From VAZQ01 sp035293945 (lineage in GTDB: Bacteria; Pseudomonadota; Alphaproteobacteria; Rhizobiales; Xanthobacteraceae): a stretch of DNA of 64,000 bases. The stretch covers positions 526,537 to 590,536 of the forward strand of contig DATGLV010000011.1 of assembly GCA_035293945.1 (NCBI GenBank), read 5' to 3'. Position numbers and translations under genes: made by a program. Under the pieces are notes generated by a model that saw only the letters and a program-made list of their open reading frames with translations, had not been told where the DNA came from and did not search any database. Positions 33,726 through 40,711 of the stretch are shown one piece after another; position 1 is the first letter of the stretch; every line of letters begins with the position of its first letter.

Positions 33726-34402
33726 TACGCTGGCTCGCTTTCTTCCTCCCCTTTCCCCTCGGTCTCGGAGACCTCATCCTCGATAAGCGCCGGCAGCTCG
33801 TCAGCCTCATCGCGCAGCGCGGCAGCCGCATTTGCGCGAAAGAGCCGAAACTCGGAACGGAGAAAGTGCAGCATGTCGCGCTGCGGAATTGAGAACCTGG
33901 CGGAGGCCTTCGCCGATATCTCGGCGAGCCAGCCGTCCAGCATGTTGATGATCCGCGCGAGCGCGCGGCCGATCTGCTTCTTGACCGCCTCGGTCAACGT
34001 GTAGCGGCCGGCGCGAGCCGCCTCCTCTTCCGCCTTCTTGCGGTTGTCGCGCGAGAGGCCCTCGAGGCGGGCAGCCTTGATCTGCTCTTCGACCGGATCG
34101 GTCCGCGGCTGCGGAGGCGGCAGCGGCAGCGCCGGCGCGGCTGCTTCAGTCGGCTGAGCGGGCGGTCCATCGAGCTTGGTCGACAGTCCATTGCCGAGAC
34201 GTTGACCGATATCGAGGTGGCGCCGCAGCTGCGCGCGCGCCACGGCAACCCGTATCTGCGCCGTCCGCCCCTCGCCTACAATCGCCTCGCCGTAGACCTT
34301 ACCTTCCGTGATCCACTGCGTGACGCGGCCAGGCGACACGTTGCAGAGCCGAGCGAACTCCGACTTGGAGGCGATCTCCGGCTCCGCCGGCTGCTCACTC
34401 AT
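33725..34402 (-). CDS. Terminase small subunit, Nu1-like
   Basis: 225 residues. The N-terminal winged-helix KSEFARLCNVSPGRVTQWITEGKV (about 13-36) is like Nu1, which binds cos. A Pro-rich linker (about 90-115) and a helical C-terminus for binding the large subunit follow. It is immediately upstream of the large subunit and just downstream of the candidate cos region, the lambda arrangement. Confidence 0.82.
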   Translation of the reverse strand: MSEQPAEPEIASKSEFARLCNVSPGRVTQWITEGKVYGEAIVGEGRTAQIRVAVARAQLRRHLDIGQRLGNGLSTKLDGPPAQPTEAAAPALPLPPPQPRTDPVEEQIKAARLEGLSRDNRKKAEEEAARAGRYTLTEAVKKQIGRALARIINMLDGWLAEISAKASARFSIPQRDMLHFLRSEFRLFRANAAAALRDEADELPALIEDEVSETEGKGEEESEPA

Positions 34403-34573
34403 CCCGCCCCGCGCATTTTTAGCGAGCCTTTTAGCCGCCTTTAGGCAAGCTCTTTAGGCTACGAAAATGCGCTCTGACTGCGAGTTACCCTCGCTCGCGC
34501 GTAGCCCGTGGATGGAGGGTCCATAGGAAGGACCCAAAGAGGTGGAGGAGGTGCCGAGGGGGCGCCCTCGACG
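34403..34573. other. Gene-free region, candidate cos site
   Basis: 171 bp between the small terminase gene and the gpZ-like gene. It holds three tandem CTTTTAG/CTTTAGG-like repeats (about 34427-34460) that could be small-subunit binding sites, and an inverted repeat GGGTCC-N7-GGACCC at 34517-34535. The position matches lambda cos (just before Nu1). No overhang can be deduced from sequence alone. Confidence 0.4.
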
Positions 34574-35179
34574 TCAGGCCTTGAGCCGTCGGGTCGCAAG
34601 CGCCTTGGACAAGGCAGCGGGAAACGAGGTGCGAAGCTCAACCAGCATGTCGTGACGGAAGTCGGCTTCGAAGGGAACGTCAGCCGGCTGATTGGCACGC
34701 GGTGCGAACGCATACATCAGGTGCAGGCGACCGCCCTTGCCTACATAGATGCCCTTCGGTGTGATCCGGAGGGCGCGCTTGGGCGTGTTGACCACGATCG
34801 CATGCGGCTTCTGGTTCTTGCGCACCGCGCCTGATGCCATACGACTGACCGCACCTGGTGGCGGAATGGCGAGGCGCCCGCGCGCCTGCTTGGTGCCGCC
34901 TGCATCATGAAGCTTGAGATGCGCCCGGCCGAGGCTATCGTAGATCTCGATCCGGAGGTTGCGCTTGTTGGCGAAATTGGTGCGCAAAGCACGCGAGATG
35001 AAGCCCTGGTTACGCTGCGTCACATGGCTTGGCCATGTGCCTTGCACCAAGGCTTGCCGTGTGTTCTTGGCCGCCTGGTTCATGGCGAGCGCAAGCGCGT
35101 ACGGCACCTGGTCGATCTGGGCGTGTAATTCCTTTGCGCGAAGCTCGAAATCCCGGGTATCGATCACAAGGTCGATCAT
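34574..35179 (-). CDS. Putative minor tail / virion morphogenesis protein, gpZ-like
   Basis: 201 residues from the ATG at 35179, preceded by AGGGG. The run VPYALALAMNQAAKNTRQALVQ followed by FISRALRTNFANKRNLRIEI and HLKLHDAGGTKQARGRLAIP resembles lambda gpZ-type tail completion proteins. The unusual point is location: it sits upstream of the terminase genes and the candidate cos, apart from the other tail genes. The C-terminal half is basic. Confidence 0.55.
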   Translation of the reverse strand: MIDLVIDTRDFELRAKELHAQIDQVPYALALAMNQAAKNTRQALVQGTWPSHVTQRNQGFISRALRTNFANKRNLRIEIYDSLGRAHLKLHDAGGTKQARGRLAIPPPGAVSRMASGAVRKNQKPHAIVVNTPKRALRITPKGIYVGKGGRLHLMYAFAPRANQPADVPFEADFRHDMLVELRTSFPAALSKALATRRLKA

Positions 35180-35296
35180 CAGGTTCCAGCCCCTATAAAA
35201 CACAAAACCCCGCGCACGTGAGTGGCGGGGCCTGTAAGCGGCAGCACGGGGATATTTCCCCGTTGTTGTGGCGTTTCCGCCGTCGCGCGCTTTGAC

Positions 35297-36007
35297 CTAA
35301 GAGGCCGGATCGCCGGCTATCCGTCGGCTACATCGCGTGAGCTCGGACGCTGGTACCCAAACTCTGATAACGCGCCCGAACAACTTCGTTACCTCAACAC
35401 CGATTCTCGATTCATTTGCAACCTTGAAAACCTTCCCGCTCCCCAGAAACTCGGCATTACCGCGATCCCTGAATTCGACTTCGTCACCGATCTCGAGCGG
35501 TCCCACGTCCGGATCGGGCGGAGGGGGCAGATTGAGCTGCGCCTCGATCTTGCGGATGCGCTCGATGTCATCTTGCCGAAGCACCGCTGGCAAACCCTTG
35601 GAGCTACGAATGAAGTCACGAACACCGGCCCATTTCATCACTGGATCACGGTGCTGAATATTCATGATCCGAGTGGGGGCGAACATCAGGCCGGGCATGA
35701 TGGGCCAAAGCCGATGAGATGTCTTCGTGGTATTGAGACCGGAAATGGCCTGCTTCGAAAAGACGGGAAGATAGATCAGCACATTTAGATTGATCAGTCG
35801 CTCGGCTGCCTTGATTTCACGGTTTGGCGACACGATCAAGGCGTGCCACTCCCGAAATGCCTCCCAGGGCGTGACCTCTTCGGGCTGGATCAGATCGGCG
35901 AAGTGCGTATCGAGCTTTTTCGATCGCCAGTCGTCGCCCCACTCAGCCCGCGCGCGCTCTTCGGCGAGACGAACCGCGTCCGGATTGAGCTTGTCGTTTG
36001 CGAGCAT
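35297..36007 (-). CDS. NusG-like transcription factor, candidate late antiterminator
   Basis: 236 residues. The pattern WHALIVSPNREIKAAERL with VLIYLPVF and a RLWPIMPGLMFAP segment is the NusG N-terminal (NGN) fold. The C-terminal IGDEVEFRDRGNAEFLGSGK with VTKLFGRVIRVWVPASEL is a KOW domain. An N-terminal arm (about 50 residues) is extra. NusG paralogues such as RfaH suppress termination in selected operons. It is the last gene before the cos/terminase/head block, so it could control the 35-kb late transcript. Base composition is lower in GC than its neighbours. Confidence 0.75.
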   Translation of the reverse strand: MLANDKLNPDAVRLAEERARAEWGDDWRSKKLDTHFADLIQPEEVTPWEAFREWHALIVSPNREIKAAERLINLNVLIYLPVFSKQAISGLNTTKTSHRLWPIMPGLMFAPTRIMNIQHRDPVMKWAGVRDFIRSSKGLPAVLRQDDIERIRKIEAQLNLPPPPDPDVGPLEIGDEVEFRDRGNAEFLGSGKVFKVANESRIGVEVTKLFGRVIRVWVPASELTRCSRRIAGDPAS

Positions 36008-36014
36008 CGGTCAC

Positions 36015-37196
36015 CTATTTGAATTCGGCCAAATCTTCAGCGGTGCAGAGCGTTTTTGCGTCGGCTGGCGGCCCGGTCGACACGCCGCCGTCCTTGCGCG
36101 GCGGCCATGGCCAAGGCGCCTCGATCGCATCGAACTGCCGCAAGTTTGTGAGATGCGCGCGCAGGAAATCCCGCCATGCTGCGAAGTTCGGCGAGCCGAT
36201 GCGATAGATCGCGCCCTCGGCCGGCGCGGATGCGAGCGCGAGCAGCTGCGGCGTGATCGGCCGCGTATAGATCAACCGCCCGTCGCCCATCCGCGGCAAG
36301 CTCGTTTGGCCGATCCGCGCCAGCGCCTGCAGCGCTCGGCCGGCCTCGCTCGCAAGACCGTACGGGCCACCGATGCCGGCTTCCGGCGCGGGCGAAGCCA
36401 TCAGCCCTTCCCAGACGCGCTTGCGGATGAAAAGGTGCGCTTTCATCGGCTTTTCGCGCCGACGCAGGCAGCGCGCTGCGAATACCGGCACACCGGCGAC
36501 GCAAGCCTTCTGATCGGCAGCCGACAGCGCAGCAAAACTCTCTTGCGCCGCGATCAGGTCGACAATCCCGTCCGGATAGCCCGCCTTGAATTCCCTGAAA
36601 CGCTCCTCGGTTCCATCAACACCCCCCGGAGGGGGGTTTGGGGGGAGAATCTTAGGTTCAGGTTCAGAGATTAGGCCCTGCACGCAGGTGAAGGGCAAAT
36701 GCACCCCTAATGCAGGGTCAGCTGAATTTGACCCCTCACCGCGTGCAGGGTCAGATGCATCGCGCCCCGCAGGCGCTAACCCCTCACCGCGTGCAGGGCT
36801 AAATTCCCCCCTATCCCCCTCGCCGGCGCCGCTCGCGCGCGCCTCGATTTCATCCGGATCGGCATTGATCATCAGCCGGATTTCGTCGGTCGTGCGGCGC
36901 CCGCGGCCATCGCCATTGCGGCGGCCGACCTCATCGATCCACTGCGGCGCGCGCGCGATCGCACCGATCTCCTCGAGGAAGGAAAGTCGCCTGCGTACCG
37001 TGTTCTCGACGAGCTCGCAGTCTTCAGCGAGGTGCGAGATCGAGACAAAGCACGCGCCCTCGCCATTGACGTAGCCGGTGAGCATGCACAGGACGAACTT
37101 GGCGTGCGGATTGCCGATCCGCAGGTTGCGCGCCCAGGCGTGCGCCTCGTCGGCGGCAATGCGGCGCGGCCGGCGCCGTCTGTCAATCTCAGCCAT
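36015..37196 (-). CDS. Phage replication initiator with N-terminal winged helix
   Basis: 393 residues from the ATG at 37196 (MAEIDRRRRP). The N-terminal domain has the HTH_36-like pattern AKFVLCMLTGYVNGEGACF, SISHLAEDCELVENTVRRRLSFLEEIG. A disordered linker (about residues 130-190) is encoded by repeats at 36676-36798. The C-terminal domain is Ala/Leu-rich and may bind host helicase. Architecture (DNA-binding domain, repeat-encoded linker, C-terminal domain) recalls lambda O, where the origin lies in the gene. No polymerase or helicase motif is present. Confidence 0.7.
   Translation of the reverse strand: MAEIDRRRRPRRIAADEAHAWARNLRIGNPHAKFVLCMLTGYVNGEGACFVSISHLAEDCELVENTVRRRLSFLEEIGAIARAPQWIDEVGRRNGDGRGRRTTDEIRLMINADPDEIEARASGAGEGDRGEFSPARGEGLAPAGRDASDPARGEGSNSADPALGVHLPFTCVQGLISEPEPKILPPNPPPGGVDGTEERFREFKAGYPDGIVDLIAAQESFAALSAADQKACVAGVPVFAARCLRRREKPMKAHLFIRKRVWEGLMASPAPEAGIGGPYGLASEAGRALQALARIGQTSLPRMGDGRLIYTRPITPQLLALASAPAEGAIYRIGSPNFAAWRDFLRAHLTNLRQFDAIEAPWPWPPRKDGGVSTGPPADAKTLCTAEDLAEFK
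36676..36798. repeat. Iteron-like repeats, candidate replication origin
   Basis: Two identical 19-bp copies CCCCTCACCGCGTGCAGGG at 36732-36750 and 36780-36798 (48 bp apart), a shorter relative CCCCTAATGCAGGG at 36704-36717, and an inverted imperfect copy CCCTGCACGCAGGTGAAGGG at 36676-36695. All lie inside the initiator gene in its linker region. The inverted copy encodes a different peptide, which favours a DNA-level role. Confidence 0.55.
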
Positions 37197-37198
37197 GG

Positions 37199-37432
37199 TC
37201 ACGGAACGGTCTCCTCGGCCGCGGCCAGACAGGGCGGCGTGTTTGTCAGCGGAATGCTCGCGCCGTTGCGGTGCCGCCATTCGCGCCACGGCAGGCCGTG
37301 CGGCGGATGCATGGTGATCTTGACCAGCCCGCAGTGCGCGCAGGTGCGCTCGGTCCGATCGGGAAGCCGCACCGGCTCGCCCCAGCGATGGCGCGGCTCG
37401 ACGGCAGGCGAAGCTGTCTTTTCCACGGTCAT
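37199..37432 (-). CDS. Small CxxC protein
   Basis: 77 residues with a TCAHCGLVKITMHPPHGLPW segment followed by REWRHRNG; one CxxC pair and nearby His could bind zinc. Its ATG overlaps the upstream stop. It lies just upstream of the initiator gene in the early operon. The function is unknown. Confidence 0.6.
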   Translation of the reverse strand: MTVEKTASPAVEPRHRWGEPVRLPDRTERTCAHCGLVKITMHPPHGLPWREWRHRNGASIPLTNTPPCLAAAEETVP

Positions 37433-37785
37433 CGCACTCGCTCCCCTGTGGATATCGGGGACTTGACGGACCGATTCGTCACCCGCGAATCGCCTTCCGG
37501 ACGCCGCCCGGGCATGCTTTCAAGCTCAGGCTCCTCGTCCTGAAGGATCGCAGCGAACAAACTTTCGTCGGCGATCATCTCCAGAACGACGCGGATGAGG
37601 CCCGATAAGCGCAGCTTGCGATCCTGCGCCTGCTTGATCCATGCCGCGGCAACATCCTGCGGCAGACTGATCGAGGGGATCACAAAGTTGATCCGTTCTT
37701 TCTGGCGGTATTGAACGAAGCGCGGCAGGCCGGAACGCGCGCGAGCGGCGGCCATGCGCACCGAAATCGGAATGCGCTCGCTCAT
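37429..37785 (-). CDS. Hypothetical early protein, possible ribbon-helix-helix type
   Basis: 118 residues. The segment INFVIPSISLPQDVAAAWIKQA with RKLRLSGLIRVVLEMI has the strand-helix-helix spacing of small DNA-binding proteins, though no residue is diagnostic. The C-terminus is charged and probably disordered. It is coupled at both ends by ATGA overlaps with the helicase and the CxxC protein genes. Confidence 0.5.
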   Translation of the reverse strand: MSERIPISVRMAAARARSGLPRFVQYRQKERINFVIPSISLPQDVAAAWIKQAQDRKLRLSGLIRVVLEMIADESLFAAILQDEEPELESMPGRRPEGDSRVTNRSVKSPISTGERVR

Positions 37786-39503
37786 GCCGCCCTCGACAAA
37801 TAGGCTTCCGCGAGCTGGCGGATGCGGCTTTCGTCGGAATAGACCGTGGCGACACCGCGCAGCGGATCAACAATGCCGGCCGATTGGCTCGCCTTGAGGC
37901 CGAGCAGCGAGACCATCAGCGGATCGCTGCCGCCATCGGCGTGGAGATAGATCGCGGTGCATTCCTCCGCCGTCTGGCCCGGCCGATCGACGCGGCCGAT
38001 CAACTGCGCATGCACCTGCGGCGACCAATCAAGCTCGCCGATGACCACGGTCGAACAGCGCTGCTGCAGGCCATCGAGGCCGGAGCCTGAGCGCAGCGAG
38101 ATGATGAACAAATCAGTCTCGCCGGCGCAGAAGGCGCGCTTGGCCTCATCCTTGTGTTTGGTCGTCTCGCTGCCGGTGTACATGACCGGCTTGAACTCCG
38201 CGAGCTCCTCGAGCCAGATGTCGTAGACCTCGCGATGCCACCCGGCGAGCACGACCGGCGTGCCGGCTTCGAGCAACAATCGCACGAACGCGGCAACGTG
38301 CTTGGCCTTGGCGACGCCGGTGATCTGCCGCAGCAATAGATCAAGCTCGCGCGCCGCCTGCCCGCGTTCGACGAACGTGCCGCGCATGACGGTGAGCGCC
38401 AGCTGGCGCGCGAGCGCCGCCGACTGCGCCTCGACCTTTTCGTCGTAAGGCACTTCGCGCACGATCGTGTTGACCGGGCGCCCTGAGCGCACCTCGCGTA
38501 GCACTAGATGCTGCTCGCGTAGATAGGTTCCGAGCGCCTCCGGCTCAGTCACCACGCCCTTGACGCCGCACCATTCGCGCAGGAATTCGTTATAGCTGCC
38601 AAGCGCGCCGGGCTCGATGAACTGCATCACGTCCCAGATTTCGGCGCCTTGATTGTAGATCGGTGTCGCCGAGAGGCCGAGGCGCAGCTCTGCGTGCTCG
38701 CTGAAGACCGCACAGGCCTTGCCCTTCTCGGTCAGGCCGCCGTGGCGCAGCTCCTGGATCTCGTCATAGACTACGCTGCGGAACTTGCCCGTCGCCGCGA
38801 CATCGACCCAGCCGTGCACGTTGGAATAGCGGAAGATATACACGTCCGCTTCCGGCAGCGGATAAGGCCTGGTCACCTCGATCACGTGCGGCCGCAGATG
38901 CGTGCGCAGCTTGCAGCGCTGCGCCCATTGGGTCGCGAGATGCGGCTGCACCACGATCGCGGCCGGGAGGCTGTCTGCCGCCGCGATCGTCCCAAGCGCG
39001 CTCTCGGTCTTGCCGAGCCCGACATCGTCCATCAGCAGGAGGCGCCGGCGCAGCCGCGCCACCTCGATCGCGCGCGCCTGGTTAGGATGAGGCACGAAGC
39101 CTTCGCGGAAGCCCATCGTGGCGGTCGGCTGCCAGTCGGCGCCGAGCACGCGCTCAACCGCCGCGCGGTCCCGATCGAACGCTAGGCACCCGCGCTCGAG
39201 CCGCGCCCGGTCGATCGCCGACATCTCCAGCGGATAGCGCTGCATGAACCAGGCGAGATCGGTGCAGGCCTCATCCGTGGCCGGAAACGTGAAAGCTGCC
39301 GTCTCCGTCTTCGGCACGCGCGGGAAGCTGCGCTTGAGGCGGATCGCCACGTGCGGGGCAATACCGGTCATGATCCAGCGCTTCTGCACCGGATCGAATG
39401 CGAGCTTTCCGTAGGTCGGCGCGGGCGCATCGCGCCAGGCGCGCGCCACGGCCGCGGCGAGCAGGTCGCCGTCACTGTCGCGAAGCGCGAGGCTATCAAC
39501 CAT
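37782..39503 (-). CDS. SNF2-family DNA helicase / translocase
   Basis: 573 residues from the ATG at 39503; a GTG at 39560 would add 19. All SF2 motifs are visible: MDDVGLGKTESAL (I), AIVVQPHLATQW (Ia), VVYDEIQEL (II, DEIQ variant), LGLSATPIYNQG (III) and QLIGRVDRPGQTAEE (VI). Phage SNF2 proteins commonly act in replication or recombination next to a small nuclease, as here (39666-40028). Length is standard for phage SNF2 proteins. Confidence 0.9.
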   Translation of the reverse strand: MVDSLALRDSDGDLLAAAVARAWRDAPAPTYGKLAFDPVQKRWIMTGIAPHVAIRLKRSFPRVPKTETAAFTFPATDEACTDLAWFMQRYPLEMSAIDRARLERGCLAFDRDRAAVERVLGADWQPTATMGFREGFVPHPNQARAIEVARLRRRLLLMDDVGLGKTESALGTIAAADSLPAAIVVQPHLATQWAQRCKLRTHLRPHVIEVTRPYPLPEADVYIFRYSNVHGWVDVAATGKFRSVVYDEIQELRHGGLTEKGKACAVFSEHAELRLGLSATPIYNQGAEIWDVMQFIEPGALGSYNEFLREWCGVKGVVTEPEALGTYLREQHLVLREVRSGRPVNTIVREVPYDEKVEAQSAALARQLALTVMRGTFVERGQAARELDLLLRQITGVAKAKHVAAFVRLLLEAGTPVVLAGWHREVYDIWLEELAEFKPVMYTGSETTKHKDEAKRAFCAGETDLFIISLRSGSGLDGLQQRCSTVVIGELDWSPQVHAQLIGRVDRPGQTAEECTAIYLHADGGSDPLMVSLLGLKASQSAGIVDPLRGVATVYSDESRIRQLAEAYLSRAA

Positions 39504-39666
39504 GGCGAGATCTATTGCTGTTGCTGTGCTGGCATCGCAGCTGCCGAGGTGATGCGACACCGATGAGCGCCACGCGCTGGCCGAAGATCAGGATCGGTTG
39601 GCGCCATCCTCGCCCGCGCATGTAGCGGCAGAAGTCAGTAAGCCGGACGAGCCAAGGGCGCCCCAT
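39496..39666 (-). CDS. Small basic protein between nuclease and helicase genes
   Basis: 56 residues starting MGRPWLVRLTDFCRYMRGRG, ATG at 39666 overlapping the nuclease stop (TGATG) and stop overlapping the helicase start by 8 bp. The coupling at both ends fits this operon, where nearly every junction overlaps. It is rich in Arg. It could be a chance frame, but otherwise about 160 bp would be non-coding in a fully packed operon. Confidence 0.45.
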   Translation of the reverse strand: MGRPWLVRLTDFCRYMRGRGWRQPILIFGQRVALIGVASPRQLRCQHSNSNRSRHG

Positions 39667-40028
39667 CACAGCCACCCCCGCCCCAGATCCGCGACATAGC
39701 AGGGCTTGGCCCCCATCTCCGGCGGCATGCCGACCTTGAAATTTGTGGCGAGCACCAGCGCCCGTACCCGCTCATGGCTGCAATAGCGGGCGCACTGGCG
39801 ATAGATGTTGCGCTTGCTGCCCTTGATCTTGATTTCGACTGCGACGCCTTCGACCATGAAATCGACGACGTCGGTCGCCGACAGACGAACCTCGCGCTCC
39901 GCGGCAAAGCACGCCTCAGCCAGCTCGGCAGCAATCGCCGCCTGCAGCGCCTTTTCGTCGCTGAGCGGCCAGCGGCGCGCCTGCAGAAACGCGACGAGGT
40001 TGCGGGCGATCTGATCCGGCGAGATCAT
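39666..40028 (-). CDS. PD-(D/E)XK-like nuclease domain protein
   Basis: 120 residues. The core SATDVVDFMVEGVAVEIKIKG has the D-x(n)-ExK order of PD-(D/E)XK nucleases, followed by a helix IYRQCARYCSHERVRALVLAT. Small nucleases of this kind are often coupled to phage SNF2 helicases. ATG overlaps the GapR-like stop. Activity is inferred from motif spacing only. Confidence 0.6.
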   Translation of the reverse strand: MISPDQIARNLVAFLQARRWPLSDEKALQAAIAAELAEACFAAEREVRLSATDVVDFMVEGVAVEIKIKGSKRNIYRQCARYCSHERVRALVLATNFKVGMPPEMGAKPCYVADLGRGWL

Positions 40029-40360
40029 GCGTGCGCGCGCTCCTCGCGCCGCTCCTGCTTCTTCGACATCGCGTCGAGGTGCGCCTGCCCCGCGGCGGAC
40101 ATATTCCCACTGCCGTCGACCATTCCGAGCGCGTGCATGTAGAGGCCGAGGATCGCCTCATGCTCGGCGAGCTTGTCGGCATCCTGCGCGCGGCGGCGGA
40201 CGATTGCGCGCAAAGCCTTGGTGTCGAAGCCGTTCGCCTTCGCCTCGGCGTAGATGTCGCGAATGTCATCCGCGATCGACTTCTTCTCCTCCTCCATCCG
40301 CTCGATGCGCTCGATATAGGCGCGCAGGTGATCGCGCGCGATGCCCATGACGTTGCTCAC
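40025..40360 (-). CDS. GapR-family (DUF2312) nucleoid-associated protein
   Basis: 111 residues. RAYIERIERMEEEKKSIADD, IRDIYAEAKANGFDTKALR, RRRAQDADKLAEHEAILGLY and MHALG follow the DUF2312 family throughout. In Caulobacter GapR is a chromosomal protein that binds overtwisted DNA and supports replication. The phage copy has a longer C-terminal tail rich in Lys, Arg and Glu. It is embedded in the replication operon, next to nuclease and helicase genes, which suggests a role in phage replication or takeover of host chromosome structure (inference). Confidence 0.88.
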   Translation of the reverse strand: MSNVMGIARDHLRAYIERIERMEEEKKSIADDIRDIYAEAKANGFDTKALRAIVRRRAQDADKLAEHEAILGLYMHALGMVDGSGNMSAAGQAHLDAMSKKQERREERAHA

Positions 40361-40701
40361 TGTGATGCCGCCTCCTCTTTGACGATAGGCTCGTCAGTTT
40401 TCCACTTGCCTTTGCCCATATTCCGACCGAACCATTTGGCGAAGTCAGTGCAGTTGATTTGCACCGTGTAGGTCACACCGCCAGAAGCATTGAACGGGTT
40501 GCGAGTGAGGGCGCCGGACTTCACCAATTCGTCCAGTGCCTGCTGCATACGAACGGTCGGGCGAGACCGGACCATCTGGTAGGTCAACTGGCTTTGACCA
40601 GGGATGCCGAGACGACCGAACAAAGCCCCAAGAACGACCTTGGCGTCGTCGCTTAACGACTTCATCAGCAGGTCGCTAGAAATACCGGCAGCGTTGCTCA
40701 T
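40357..40701 (-). CDS. Hypothetical winged-helix-like early protein
   Basis: 114 residues. DDAKVVLGALFGRLGIPGQ, then VRMQQALDELVKSGALTRN and a beta wing GGVTYTVQINC suggest a winged helix. Coupled to the GapR-like gene by ATGA. No family name can be given; a DNA-binding accessory role is likely. Confidence 0.55.
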   Translation of the reverse strand: MSNAAGISSDLLMKSLSDDAKVVLGALFGRLGIPGQSQLTYQMVRSRPTVRMQQALDELVKSGALTRNPFNASGGVTYTVQINCTDFAKWFGRNMGKGKWKTDEPIVKEEAASQ

Positions 40702-40711
40702 ATTACCTCTC

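Noticed and set aside
36676..36798. CRISPR-like direct repeats
   Set aside because: Only two exact copies plus variants, one inverted, inside a coding gene; no spacers and no cas genes.
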